A stretch of DNA of 64,000 bases from Paraburkholderia kururiensis JCM 10599 = LMG 19447 (GTDB taxonomy: Bacteria > Pseudomonadota > Gammaproteobacteria > Burkholderiales > Burkholderiaceae). The DNA lies in contig NZ_RJZE01000020.1 in NCBI RefSeq assembly GCF_003986935.1, forward strand, positions 1 to 64,000, read 5' to 3'. This document shows positions 28,309-37,358 of this stretch, piece by piece (positions within the stretch are counted from its first letter, which is position 1; every line of letters starts with the position of its first letter). The notes beneath the pieces are model-generated. The model saw nothing but the letters and a program-made list of their open reading frames with translations. It was not told the DNA's origin and did not search any database. Position numbers and translations under genes: made by a program.

Positions 28309-28780
28309 GCCGCTTCCTGCGGTATGCAAATAGATGACGCCTTGCCCCTCGATAGCGGCGGGTGCTCGAAACCGGAGCCTTGGGCTCCGGTTTTTTTTCG
28401 TCTGGAAGAAACGCGAGTCGACACGACATAGCCGCACCCTCAGGGCGTCTGGCCGTTACAAATTCCTCACCTGTCCTTTACCTTTCATGTCGGCATTCTT
28501 CCTACAAGGATTGGGTCGACGTACCTCAGACTGTCGTATAAAAACCGCTCGCCAAGCCTTGTCTGGACTGCTTTTTACATTTTTTTAAGCTATCATCGCG
28601 GCGCAGCCAGGGCGTGCCCGGGGGTCGTCCGAACTGCACGCCGCGTTGTTACTGAATGTAAATTTCGTTACGCCCGGCCGTGGTAATTTTCTGGTTCCGC
28701 GCCGTAGCGCGACATGCATTCCGGCGCCTTCGTCAATCGACGCAAACCGTCTGGCTGAACCGCTTCCTCAAGGGAGAGTC
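28309..28780. other. 472-bp intergenic region
   Basis: Holds the fpr terminator (28369-28398), then a less GC-rich stretch around 28490-28600 with T-runs that probably contains the promoter of the histidine kinase gene. No gene was seen. Confidence 0.5.
28369..28398 (+). terminator. intrinsic terminator of fpr
   Basis: ACCGGAGCC pairs with GGCTCCGGT around a TTG loop and is followed by eight Ts. Confidence 0.9.
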
Positions 28781-29848
28781 ATGGATACGTCGACCGTCAT
28801 ACCGATCAGCGGCAGCGTGTCCGCCCGCCCAAGGCGTGCGGCGCGCGGCACGCTGGCGGCAGACACACGTACGCCCGCCCGGACCGATCCGCCTTCGCTC
28901 GCCGTGTCCGTGGCCGCCTCCGCGCCGCTACAGCCCAGTAGCGCGTCCGAACTCGCCCGCCTGCGGGCCCGCGTGAACGCACTCGCGGCCGAACTGGCTA
29001 CCGTGGGCGAAGCCACGCGCCGCCAGCTCGCCCGCGAACTGCACGACAGTGTGGGTGCCGAACTCACGGCCACCCATTTCGCCCTCGCCAGTCTCGAAAC
29101 CCGCCTTCCCAACGACGTGCCGCAAGCCGCGCTGGAAGCGCTCGCCCTCGTGCGCCGGTCGCTTGACGCAACGGGCGATGCCGTACGGCAGGCGCTCGCG
29201 GGCCTTCACGCGCCGCAGCTGGACGCCGGCATCGTGCGCGCACTGTCTCAATGGACGGGCGGCTTCGCCCAGCGCACCGGCCTTCGCACCAGCTTCGTCT
29301 GCGCCGCCGACGTGCGCCTCACGCGTCTTCCGCCTGCCTCTGCGCTGGCCGTCTTCCGGGTCGCACAGGAAGCGCTCACTAACGTGGCGCGCCACGCGCA
29401 CGCCACCGGCGCCGACGTCCAGATCGAAACCAGCCGCCGCTATCTCACGCTGATCGTCAGCGACGATGGCGTCGGCCTCTCCCCACGAGCCGCCCGGCGC
29501 TGCCGCTCGGCGGCCGACCGTGACGACGACGCGGGGCTCGACGGCCATTTCGGCGTCGGCGGCATGCGGGTGCGCTGCGAAGCCTTCGGCGGCAAGTTGC
29601 AGATCGTCGCGAAACGCCCTCGCACCGACGCCAGCGCCGGCGTCAATGCCAGCGTCGGCCGCACGAAGCACGGCACCCGCCTGCGTGCCCGCTTCGCCTG
29701 GGACGCATTGATGGGCGCTGTCCCCGCGCAAGCCGGCGCCCATCAATCGGTTGAACCGGCTCAAGCGGTTCAATCAGCTCAAGCGGCTCAATCGGCTCAA
29801 TCAGCCCAAGCGGTTCAGCCCGTTCGGCGAGCGAAGGTCCTGCCATGA
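28781..29848 (+). CDS. soluble NarX-type sensor histidine kinase
   Basis: The ATG at 28781 follows a GGGAGAG site. There is no membrane segment and no recognisable sensor domain. The first 55 residues are low-complexity, then a short coiled coil leads to the HisKA_3 box RRQLARELHDSVGAEL (His88). A HATPase_c domain follows, with FRVAQEALTNVARHAHA (N box), VSDDGVGL (G1) and FGVGGMRVRCEAFGG (G2). It is therefore a cytoplasmic kinase whose signal probably comes through a partner. The C-terminus ends in eight in-frame x-[AV]-Q/E triplets. The stop overlaps the regulator's ATG. Confidence 0.85.
   Translation: MDTSTVIPISGSVSARPRRAARGTLAADTRTPARTDPPSLAVSVAASAPLQPSSASELARLRARVNALAAELATVGEATRRQLARELHDSVGAELTATHFALASLETRLPNDVPQAALEALALVRRSLDATGDAVRQALAGLHAPQLDAGIVRALSQWTGGFAQRTGLRTSFVCAADVRLTRLPPASALAVFRVAQEALTNVARHAHATGADVQIETSRRYLTLIVSDDGVGLSPRAARRCRSAADRDDDAGLDGHFGVGGMRVRCEAFGGKLQIVAKRPRTDASAGVNASVGRTKHGTRLRARFAWDALMGAVPAQAGAHQSVEPAQAVQSAQAAQSAQSAQAVQPVRRAKVLP
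29747..29818 (+). repeat. 9-bp tandem repeat, 8 units, at the kinase C-terminus
   Basis: Eight imperfect 9-bp units of the GCGGTTCAA/TCGGCTCAA type, all in frame, encode x-[Ala/Val]-Gln (first unit ends in Glu) near the end of the kinase. Copy-number change would keep the frame. Confidence 0.9.
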
Positions 29849-30501
29849 GCCTGCGCATCCTGCTCGTGGACGATCACGCCGTGGTGCGCCAAGGCGTACG
29901 CCAGTTGCTGCTGGACCGCCGCGTGGCGCGCGAAGTGTCCGAGGCCGAAACCGGTGCGAACGCGCTCGCCGCCATCGGCAAGCAGGTCTACGACGTGATC
30001 CTGCTCGACATTTCCCTGCCCGACACAAACGGCGTCGAGGTGCTGAAGCGGATCAAGCGCAAGGCGCCGCGCATGCCGGTACTGATGTTCTCGATGTATC
30101 GCGAAGACCAGTACGCCGTGCGTGCGCTCAAGGCGGGCGCGGCGGGCTATCTCTCCAAGACCGTGGATGCCGCGCAGATGATCTCGGCCATCCAGCAGGT
30201 CGCCGCGGGCCGCAAGTACGTGAGCCCGGCGATGGCCGAAGCGCTGGCAGACTACGTCTCGTTCGACGGCGAGCAGCTTCCGCACGAAAAGCTCTCGGAC
30301 CGCGAGTACCAGACGCTCTGCATGCTGGCTTCGGGCAAGCGCCTCACGGACATTGCCGAAGCCCTGTCGCTGTCGGTCAAGACGGTGAGCGTCTACCGCA
30401 CGCGGCTGCTGGAAAAGATGAAGCTCAGCAACAACGCCGAACTCACGTTCTACGTGATGAGCAACCGCCTCATCGACCTGAACCCGGCAATGACGGGCTG
30501 A
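29845..30501 (+). CDS. NarL/FixJ-family response regulator
   Basis: The receiver domain (1-120) has the acidic pair DD at 9-10, the phospho-acceptor Asp55 in DVILLDISLPD, and Lys in GYLSKT. The C-terminal LuxR HTH is at about 150-200 (LSDREYQTLCMLASGKRLTDIAEALSLSVKTVSVYRTRLLEKM). It overlaps the kinase by 4 bp (ATGA) and must be its partner. The nearest downstream gene is an amino-acid permease with repeated GTTTCC elements in its promoter region, a possible but unproven target. Confidence 0.93.
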   Translation: MSLRILLVDDHAVVRQGVRQLLLDRRVAREVSEAETGANALAAIGKQVYDVILLDISLPDTNGVEVLKRIKRKAPRMPVLMFSMYREDQYAVRALKAGAAGYLSKTVDAAQMISAIQQVAAGRKYVSPAMAEALADYVSFDGEQLPHEKLSDREYQTLCMLASGKRLTDIAEALSLSVKTVSVYRTRLLEKMKLSNNAELTFYVMSNRLIDLNPAMTG

Positions 30502-30832
30502 GGCTGCGGGACCGATTTCTCATGCCGCCGCGCCTTCATTGCGGCAATTTGCCCCAATAAGCAAAAGCCCGCTCCGCCCGCCTGCCGCGACGCGGACTTC
30601 GCGCTCTCGCCGCCCCAACATGGGGCAACTTTCACTCGATCCCATCCGGCCCGGGCGCCGCGCCCGATAAGGCGGCCTTTTCACATCGGCTAAAATTGCG
30701 GGTTTCCCCTTAGTTTCCCCTTAAGGTTTCACCGTCGTTTCCGCTCATCCGGAAACGCACTATTGGCGTACTTCCGCACCGGACGCTGGACGGCGCGGGA
30801 GGCATGGCAGGCATCACAGGAGCCCCCGGACA
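30502..30832. other. 331-bp intergenic region upstream of the permease
   Basis: Contains two tandem copies of TTTCCCCTTA-type sequence near 30703-30725 and a GTTTCCG/CGGAAAC dyad (30737-30743 with 30750-30756). Both are candidate regulatory sites. No gene was seen. Confidence 0.5.
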
Positions 30833-32236
30833 ATGTCCCTCTTTCGCAGGAAAAACGTCGAACACATGTTGGCCAGCGCGCAAGGCGCCGGTCTCAAGAA
30901 GGCCCTCGGCGCCCTTGACCTCACGTTTCTCGGCATCGGCGCCATCATCGGCACGGGCATCTTCGTGCTGACCGGCACCGGCGCGGTCCAGGCCGGCCCC
31001 GCACTGATGGTCTCCTTCGTGATCGCCGCCATTGCCTGCTGCTTCGCCGCGCTCGCCTACGCCGAGTTCGCATCCACGATTCCCGTCGCCGGCTCCATCT
31101 ACACCTATTCGTACGCGACGCTCGGCGAGCTTGCGGCCTGGGTGATCGGCTGGGACCTGATGCTCGAGTACGGGCTCGCGACCTCGGCGGTCTCGGTGGG
31201 CTGGTCCGGCTATCTGCAATCGCTGCTTTCAGGCTTCGGCATTGCGCTGCCCACGGCGCTCACCGCCGCGCCCGGCGCGGTAAAGGGCGTCACCACGCTC
31301 TTCAACCTGCCCGCGTTCCTCGTGATGATGGCGATCACCGCGCTGCTCTCTGTAGGCGTGCGCGAATCCACGCGCATCAACAACATCATGGTGGCGATCA
31401 AGGTGACCGTCGTGCTGCTCGTCATCGCGGTCGGCGTGTTCCACGTCACGCCGGCCAACTGGACGCCGTTCATGCCGAACGGCTGGCACGGCGTGTTCGG
31501 TGCCGCGGCCGTCATGTTCTTCGCGTTCATCGGCTTCGATTCCGTCTCGTCCGCGGCCGAGGAAGTGAAGAACCCGAAGCGCGACCTGCCCGTGGGCATC
31601 ATCTCGTCGCTCGCCGTCTGCGCCGTGCTCTACGTGGCGGTGGCGGCGGTCGTAACGGGCATCGTGCCGTCTGCGAAGTTCGCCGACATTTCGCACCCGG
31701 TTTCGTACGCGCTGCAGGTGGTCGGTGAGACCTGGGTAGCGGGCTTCATCGATCTCGGCGCCGTGCTCGGCATGCTCACCGTGATTCTCGTGATGAGTTA
31801 CGGCCAGACCCGCGTCATCTTCGCCATGTCGCGCGACGGCCTGCTGCCCGCCGCACTCTCGCGCGTGCATCCGCGCTTTGCGACGCCGTTCCTCACCACG
31901 TGGCTCGTCGGCATCTTCTTTGGCCTGATTGGCGCGCTCGTGCCGCTCAACGTGCTGGCCGAGCTGATCAACATCGGCACGCTCGCGGCTTTTTCGATGG
32001 TCTCCATCGCCGTGCTGGTGCTGCGCAAGACGCACCCCGATCTGCCCCGCGCCTTCCGCTGCCCCGGCGTGCCGGTGGTGCCGGTGCTGGCGGTGGCGTC
32101 GTGCCTCTTCCTGATGGTGAATCTGCAGCCCGTCACCTGGACCGCGTTCCTCGTGTGGCTCGTGATCGGGATGGTGGTGTACTTCGGCTATTCGCGTCAT
32201 CACTCGCGTCTTGCGCATACCACCGAAGCGCACTGA
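30833..32236 (+). CDS. APC-family amino-acid permease (CAT/YfnA type)
   Basis: At 467 residues with about 12 membrane segments, the protein starts with the APC fingerprint LGAIIGTGIFVLTG-like segment (FLGIGAIIGTGIFVLTGTGAV), then PVAGSIYTYSYATLGELAAWVIGWDLMLEY, a CAT-subfamily signature. It also has FFAFIGFDSVSSAAEEVKNPKRDLP. These import basic or other amino acids by H+ symport. The ATG overlaps a short upstream AATGTCC; the ribosome site is modest. It ends before a strong terminator. Confidence 0.9.
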   Translation: MSLFRRKNVEHMLASAQGAGLKKALGALDLTFLGIGAIIGTGIFVLTGTGAVQAGPALMVSFVIAAIACCFAALAYAEFASTIPVAGSIYTYSYATLGELAAWVIGWDLMLEYGLATSAVSVGWSGYLQSLLSGFGIALPTALTAAPGAVKGVTTLFNLPAFLVMMAITALLSVGVRESTRINNIMVAIKVTVVLLVIAVGVFHVTPANWTPFMPNGWHGVFGAAAVMFFAFIGFDSVSSAAEEVKNPKRDLPVGIISSLAVCAVLYVAVAAVVTGIVPSAKFADISHPVSYALQVVGETWVAGFIDLGAVLGMLTVILVMSYGQTRVIFAMSRDGLLPAALSRVHPRFATPFLTTWLVGIFFGLIGALVPLNVLAELINIGTLAAFSMVSIAVLVLRKTHPDLPRAFRCPGVPVVPVLAVASCLFLMVNLQPVTWTAFLVWLVIGMVVYFGYSRHHSRLAHTTEAH

Positions 32237-32333
32237 CCGAAGCACACGGAGCGAGGCGCACGCAGCGCTGTCCACGCACTCCGATACCGCGCGGCCAGCC
32301 TTTGCCGCCGCACACATCCAATGGCACACCCAA

Positions 32334-32366
32334 CGGCACATCCCGCAACGGATGTGCCGTTTTTTT
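32334..32366 (+). terminator. intrinsic terminator of the permease gene
   Basis: A 10-bp stem (CGGCACATCC at 32334-32343 with GGATGTGCCG at 32350-32359) is followed by seven Ts. Confidence 0.9.
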
Positions 32367-32448
32367 GCATCCATGCATGTGCATGCATCGGCCTTCGTGC
32401 GGCCGGCAACCCGGCTGCACGCACCGCTCAAGCGGTAAAACCCCCGCA

Positions 32449-32549
32449 GCACAAAGGCCGAATTTGTGCTTTACTTCCCGGGCGGCACTGAAGGCGATAT
32501 CCGTAGCAACACCGCGGCAACACCGCGAGCAACACCGTAAAAGCACAAA
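32449..32549 (+). promoter_or_regulatory. repeat cluster, candidate cox operon control region
   Basis: GCACAAA (32449-32455) is inverted as TTTGTGC (32463-32469) with a 7-nt spacer, and GCACAAA recurs at 32543-32549. Between them GCAACACCGCG occurs twice in perfect tandem (32506-32516, 32517-32527) with a third partial copy at 32529. This layout suggests activator-binding sites 130-230 bp before coxS. Confidence 0.5.
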
Positions 32550-32680
32550 CCAGCCGGACCCCAGTCGGACCCTCTATGCAGGTGTGCCGCAGGCCACACA
32601 AGCGGCAGCCGGGCGATATGGCAGGGCAGTGAAGGTGAATGCGGGCCCAGGCAGGTCTCTACCCCCATAGGAGACAAGCG

Positions 32681-33166
32681 ATGGCGATCAGTATCCGCCT
32701 GACGGTCAACGGCGCGCCCGTGACCGCCGAGGTCGAGCCTCACACGCTGCTGGTCCAGTTTCTACGCGACAAGCTGCGCCTGACCGGCACCCACATCGGC
32801 TGCGACACCGCTCAATGCGGCGCCTGCACCGTCCATCTGAACGGCCGCGCCGTGAAGGCGTGCAACATGCTCGCCGTGCAGGCCGAAGGCGCCGACATCA
32901 CCACCATCGAAGGGCTCGCCGCCAACGGCACGCTGCATCCCATGCAGGCCGCGTTTCGCGAATGCCATGGCCTGCAGTGCGGGTTCTGCACACCGGGCAT
33001 GGTGATGAGCGCGGCGGCCCTGGTTGCCCAGAATCCCGATCTCACCGAAGCCGATGTGCGCCGTCAGCTGGACGGCAACCTGTGCCGCTGCACGGGTTAT
33101 CACAACATCGTGAAAGCCGTGCTGGAAGGTGCCGCCGCCATGAAGGCGGATGCGCCGCGCGCGTGA
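32681..33166 (+). CDS. coxS: cox-type molybdenum hydroxylase small subunit, 2 x [2Fe-2S]
   Basis: The ATG at 32681 follows AGGAGA. The 161 residues carry both iron-sulfur sites of the xanthine-oxidase family: a plant-ferredoxin type (Cys41, 46, 49, 61 in CDTAQCGACTVHL...KAC) and the helical type (Cys100, 103, 135, 137 in CGFCTPG and CRCTGYH). It passes electrons from the Mo centre in CoxL to FAD in CoxM. It is first in a seven-gene operon; the gap to coxL is 11 bp. Confidence 0.93.
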   Translation: MAISIRLTVNGAPVTAEVEPHTLLVQFLRDKLRLTGTHIGCDTAQCGACTVHLNGRAVKACNMLAVQAEGADITTIEGLAANGTLHPMQAAFRECHGLQCGFCTPGMVMSAAALVAQNPDLTEADVRRQLDGNLCRCTGYHNIVKAVLEGAAAMKADAPRA

Positions 33167-33177
33167 AGGAGCCCGCC

Positions 33178-35571
33178 ATGAACGCACCCGAACAGCAACG
33201 GATGATCGGCGCCTCCGTGAAGCGCAAGGAAGACTATCGCTTCCTCACCGGCAGCGGCCAGTACACCGACGACATCGTGCTGCCGCAGCAGGCATACGCC
33301 GTATTCGTGCGCTCGCCTTACGCGCACGCCACGATCCAGAGCGTGAACACGGACGCCGCGAAGAGCATGCCCGGCGTGATCGCCGTATTCACCGGCGCGG
33401 ACCTCGCCGCGGAAAACGTGGGCGGCCTGCCGTGCGGCTGGCTGATTCACAGCATCGACGGCTCGCCCATGCACGAGCCGCCGCATCCCGTGATCGCGCA
33501 TACGAAGGCGCGGCACGTCGGCGACCAGGTCGCGCTCGTGATCGCGGAATCGGTGAAAGAAGCGAAGGACGCCGCCGAGACCATCGAGGTCGAGTACGAC
33601 ATGCTGCCCGCCGTGATCGACACGGCCCATGCGGCGGACCCGGGCCAGCCGCTCGTGCACGACGACGTGCCCGACAACACCTGCTACACGTGGGGCCACG
33701 GCGACAAGGCCGCGACGGATGCCGCGTTCGCCGGCGCCGCGCACGTCACCACGCTGGAAATCGTCAATAACCGGCTGATCCCGAACGCCATCGAGCCGCG
33801 CGCCGTCAACGCGAGCTATTCGCCGCAGGACGACAGCTACACGGTCTACGTGGCGAACCAGAATCCGCACGTCGAGCGCCTGCTGATGGCGGCGTTCGTG
33901 CTCTCGCTGCCCGAATCGAAGGTGCGCGTGGTGGCGCCCGACGTAGGCGGCGGCTTCGGCTCGAAGATCTTTCTCTACGCCGAGGACGTGGCGCTCACCT
34001 GGGCCTCGAAGAAAATTCGCCGGCCCGTGAAGTGGACGGCCGAGCGCTCCGAGTCCTTCATCTCCGACGCCCACGGTCGCGACCACGTGACGAAGGCCGA
34101 ACTCGCGCTGGACGCCAACGGCAAGTTCCTCGCCATGCGCGTGCACACCACGGCGAACATGGGCGCGTACCTTTCGACGTTCGCCTCCAGCGTGCCGACC
34201 ATCCTCTACGCCACGCTGCTGGCGGGCCAGTACACCACGCCCGCCATCTATGCCGAAGTGAAAGCGGTGTTCACGAACACCGTGCCCGTGGACGCCTATC
34301 GCGGCGCCGGCCGCCCCGAAGCGACCTACGTGGTGGAGCGTCTCGTCGAAACCGCTGCGCACGAGATGAAGATCGATCCGGCCGAACTGCGCCGCCGCAA
34401 CTTCATCCGCGCGTTCCCGTACGCCACGCCCGTCGGGCTCACCTACGACACCGGCGACTACGAAGCGTGCCTTGGCCGCGCGCTCGAACTCGCGGACGTC
34501 GCAGGCTTCGCGGCCCGCCGCGACGCGTCGAAGCAGAGCGGCAAGCTGCGCGGGCTCGGCTACTCGTGCTACATCGAGGCCTGCGGGCTCGCGCCATCGA
34601 ACATCGCGGGCGCGCTCGGTGCACGCGCCGGTCTCTTCGAGGCGGGCGAAATCCGCGTGCATCCCACCGGCTCCGTCACCGTGTTCACCGGCTCGCACAG
34701 CCACGGCCAGGGTCACGAAACGACCTTCGCGCAGGTGGTCTCCGACCGCCTCGGCGTGCCCATCGACAACATCGATATCGTGCACGGCGACACCGGCCGC
34801 ATTCCGTTCGGCATGGGCACGTATGGCTCGCGCTCCATCGCGGTGGGCGGCTCGGCCATCATGAAGGCGCTCGACAAGATCGAGGCGAAGGCGAAGAAGA
34901 TCGCGGCGCACCTGCTGGAAGCGTCGGCGGAAGACATCGAGTTTCGTGACGGCGTGTTCCGCGTGAGCGGCACCGACCGCACGAAGACCTTCACCGACAT
35001 CTCGCTCGCCGCCTACGTGCCGCACAACTATCCGCTCGAAACGCTGGAACCGGGCCTCGACGAAAGCGCCTTCTACGACCCGACCAACTTCACCTATCCC
35101 TCGGGCGCCTACGTCTGCGAGTTGGAAGTGGACCCGGACACGGGCGAGGCGCGCATCGACCGCTTCACGGCCGTAGACGACTTCGGCAACGTCATCAACC
35201 CGATGATCGTCGAAGGCCAGGTGCATGGCGGGCTGGGCCAGGGCATCGGCCAGGCGCTGCTGGAACGCTGCGTCTACGACACCGAAACCGGCCAGCTGCT
35301 TTCCGGCTCGTACATGGACTACGCGATGCCGCGCGCCTCCGACCTGCCCTCGTTCAACGTGGAAACGGCCAAGGGCACGCCGTGCACGCACAACCCGCTC
35401 GGCGTGAAGGGCTGCGGCGAAGCGGGCGCCATCGGCTCGCCGCCGGCCATCATCAACGCGATTGTCGACGCCCTCGCGCCGCTCGGCGTGAAGGACATCC
35501 AGATGCCCGCCACGCCGCACCGCGTGTGGTCGGCGATCCGCGCGGCGCAAAGTCCGGCGACCCACAGCTGA
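33178..35571 (+). CDS. coxL: molybdopterin-binding large subunit, form II CoxL type
   Basis: This 797-residue molybdoprotein of the xanthine-oxidase family has the usual domains: an N-terminal a/b hammerhead (IGASVKRKEDYRFLTGSGQYTDD...) and Mo-binding domains with VAPDVGGGFGSK and SHSHGQGHETTFAQVVSD. The active-site loop is AYRGAGR (373-379), the form II signature. Proven CO dehydrogenases (form I) have AYRCSFR, with the Cys that binds Cu. The catalytic Glu748 is in KGCGEAGAIGSPPA. It therefore hydroxylates some substrate with molybdenum and probably lacks the Mo-Cu centre. CO oxidation is doubtful; aldehydes or N-heterocycles are alternatives. Confidence 0.93.
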   Translation: MNAPEQQRMIGASVKRKEDYRFLTGSGQYTDDIVLPQQAYAVFVRSPYAHATIQSVNTDAAKSMPGVIAVFTGADLAAENVGGLPCGWLIHSIDGSPMHEPPHPVIAHTKARHVGDQVALVIAESVKEAKDAAETIEVEYDMLPAVIDTAHAADPGQPLVHDDVPDNTCYTWGHGDKAATDAAFAGAAHVTTLEIVNNRLIPNAIEPRAVNASYSPQDDSYTVYVANQNPHVERLLMAAFVLSLPESKVRVVAPDVGGGFGSKIFLYAEDVALTWASKKIRRPVKWTAERSESFISDAHGRDHVTKAELALDANGKFLAMRVHTTANMGAYLSTFASSVPTILYATLLAGQYTTPAIYAEVKAVFTNTVPVDAYRGAGRPEATYVVERLVETAAHEMKIDPAELRRRNFIRAFPYATPVGLTYDTGDYEACLGRALELADVAGFAARRDASKQSGKLRGLGYSCYIEACGLAPSNIAGALGARAGLFEAGEIRVHPTGSVTVFTGSHSHGQGHETTFAQVVSDRLGVPIDNIDIVHGDTGRIPFGMGTYGSRSIAVGGSAIMKALDKIEAKAKKIAAHLLEASAEDIEFRDGVFRVSGTDRTKTFTDISLAAYVPHNYPLETLEPGLDESAFYDPTNFTYPSGAYVCELEVDPDTGEARIDRFTAVDDFGNVINPMIVEGQVHGGLGQGIGQALLERCVYDTETGQLLSGSYMDYAMPRASDLPSFNVETAKGTPCTHNPLGVKGCGEAGAIGSPPAIINAIVDALAPLGVKDIQMPATPHRVWSAIRAAQSPATHS

Positions 35572-35584
35572 GGGAGAAGACGAC

Positions 35585-36388
35585 ATGTACTCGTATTCGT
35601 TCGACTATCAGCGCGCCGCCGATGCGAAGGCCGCCGTCGCCGCGCTCTCCGGCAACAGCGAGGCGAAGTTCCTCGCGGGCGGCCAGAGCCTGCTGCCCAC
35701 CATGCGTCTGCGGCTCGCGCAGCCCGCGGCGCTCATCGACGTGACGCGCATTCCGGCGCTCAAGGAGCTTCGCGCCGATGCGAAGACCGTGACCGTCGGC
35801 GCAGCCGTGTGTCACGCGGACGTCGCCGCGAATGCGGAGATACGGCGCGTGCTGCCAGCGCTCGCGGACCTGGCGGGCAACATCGGCGACCGCCAGGTGC
35901 GAGCGCTCGGCACCCTCGGCGGATCGATTGCGAATAACGATCCCGCAGCCGACTATCCGGCCGGGCTCGTCGCGCTCGGCGCAACCGTCGTCACGGACCG
36001 CCGCCGCATCACCGCGGACGACTTCTTCCTCGGCATGTACGAAACCGCGCTCCACACCGACGAGCTGATCACCGCCGTCGAATTTCCGGTGCCCGAGCGT
36101 GCCGCCTACGAGAAGTTCTTCAACCCGGCGTCGCACTTCGCGCTGGTGGGCGTGTTCGTGGCGAAGTCGGCGGGCGGGGTGCGCGTCGCGGTGACGGGCG
36201 CGGCGCCTTCGGTGTTCCGCGCCACCGACCTGGAAGCCGCGCTCGCCGCCAACTTCACGCCCGAAGCCGCACGCGCCGTGACGGTATCCGCCGACGACCT
36301 CAACAACGACCTGCACGGCAGCGCCGAGTACCGCGCGCATCTGATTCCGGTGCTCGCCGCGCGCGCGGTCGCGAAGGCCAACGGGTAG
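35585..36388 (+). CDS. coxM: FAD-binding medium subunit, CoxM type
   Basis: The 267 residues have the FAD-binding motifs of the family: FLAGGQSLLPTMRLR (AGGxSL) near 31-45 and GTLGGSIANNDPAADYPA (GGxxx) near 109-126, then a C-terminal CODH-flavoprotein domain. FAD takes electrons from the two iron-sulfur clusters and hands them to an acceptor, in Cox enzymes probably quinone. It starts 13 bp after coxL and is followed 77 bp later by coxD. Confidence 0.92.
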   Translation: MYSYSFDYQRAADAKAAVAALSGNSEAKFLAGGQSLLPTMRLRLAQPAALIDVTRIPALKELRADAKTVTVGAAVCHADVAANAEIRRVLPALADLAGNIGDRQVRALGTLGGSIANNDPAADYPAGLVALGATVVTDRRRITADDFFLGMYETALHTDELITAVEFPVPERAAYEKFFNPASHFALVGVFVAKSAGGVRVAVTGAAPSVFRATDLEAALAANFTPEAARAVTVSADDLNNDLHGSAEYRAHLIPVLAARAVAKANG

Positions 36389-36465
36389 CCGCTCGCGTCT
36401 GTGGAGCCGCTGCGAGTTCGGTATGGAACCGCAGCGGCAACGAACGAGCACCCGCCAGGAGCACC

Positions 36466-37353
36466 ATGCAGCCCGCCTCAATCGACGACACCCTCGCGCA
36501 GCTCGCGGCGCAAGGCTATCTGGCGAGCCGCGAACTCGCCATCGCGCTCTATCTCGCGCTGCGCATGGAGCGGCCGCTCTTCCTCGAAGGCGAGCCGGGC
36601 GTCGGCAAAACGGAACTCGCGAAGGCCGCGGCGGGCATGCTCGGCACGACGCTCTTGCGACTGCAATGCTACGAAGGGCTCGACACCGCGAGCGCGCTCT
36701 ACGAATGGGACTACCCGCGCCAGATCATGGCGCTGCGCCTCGCCGAAGCCGCGGGCGAGCGGCCCGACAACGACACGCTGTACCGCGGCGAATTCCTGCT
36801 CAAACGCCCGCTGCTGCAAGCGTTGCTGCCCGACGAGCATCATCCGGGCGCGCGGCGCGTGCTGCTCATCGACGAAATCGACCGCGCCGACGAACCCTTC
36901 GAGGCGTTCCTGCTGGAACTGCTCTCCGACTTCCAGGTGTCCATTCCCGAGTACGGCACCGTGCGCGCGGAACAGCCGCCGCTCGTCGTGATGACGTCGA
37001 ACCGCACGCGAGAAGTGCACGACGCGCTCAAGCGCCGCTGTCTCTATCAATGGATCGGCTACCCCGACCGCGAGCGCGAACTGGCCATCGTGGCGGCGCG
37101 TGCGCCGCAGACGTCGGCGGATTTGCAGCGCCGCGCCGTCGATTTCGTGCACCAGTTGCGCGGCATGGACCTCTTCAAGGCACCGGGCATCGCGGAGACC
37201 ATCGACTGGTGTCGCGCGCTGTCAGCGCTCAGCGTGACGGAGCTCGATCCGCAGTCCGTGCAGGACACGCTCGGCGTGCTGCTCAAGTATCAGGACGACC
37301 TCGCGCGGCTCGACGCGCAGCAGATCGCGCAATGCCTCGCCATGAGCCCGTGA
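36466..37353 (+). CDS. coxD: CoxD, MoxR-type AAA+ ATPase
   Basis: At 295 residues it is a single MoxR-class AAA+ module: Walker A GEPGVGKTE (42-50), Walker B RVLLIDEIDRADEPFEAFLLELL (about 125-147), sensor 1 VVMTSNRTREVHDALKRRC. In CO dehydrogenase biogenesis CoxD is the ATP-driven chaperone that helps assemble the metal centre. It pairs with the VWA protein CoxE, whose gene overlaps or follows within a few bases. Confidence 0.9.
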   Translation: MQPASIDDTLAQLAAQGYLASRELAIALYLALRMERPLFLEGEPGVGKTELAKAAAGMLGTTLLRLQCYEGLDTASALYEWDYPRQIMALRLAEAAGERPDNDTLYRGEFLLKRPLLQALLPDEHHPGARRVLLIDEIDRADEPFEAFLLELLSDFQVSIPEYGTVRAEQPPLVVMTSNRTREVHDALKRRCLYQWIGYPDRERELAIVAARAPQTSADLQRRAVDFVHQLRGMDLFKAPGIAETIDWCRALSALSVTELDPQSVQDTLGVLLKYQDDLARLDAQQIAQCLAMSP

Positions 37354-37358
37354 CGGCG

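Larger units (their letters stand above)
32237..32680. other. 444-bp intergenic region upstream of the cox operon
   Basis: Contains the permease terminator, a GCACAAA-based inverted repeat with a third copy, and a tandem GCAACACCGCG repeat. These probably form the cox operon's control region. No gene is visible. Confidence 0.6.

Noticed and set aside
33178..35571. Classical aerobic CO dehydrogenase (form I)
   Set aside because: The active-site loop is AYRGAGR, not AYRCSFR, so the Cu-binding Cys is absent.
33100..35586. An 828-residue open frame on the minus strand antisense to coxL
   Set aside because: GC-rich third-codon positions keep antisense frames open; the plus-strand CoxL has clear family motifs and the antisense product is Arg/His-rich with no family.
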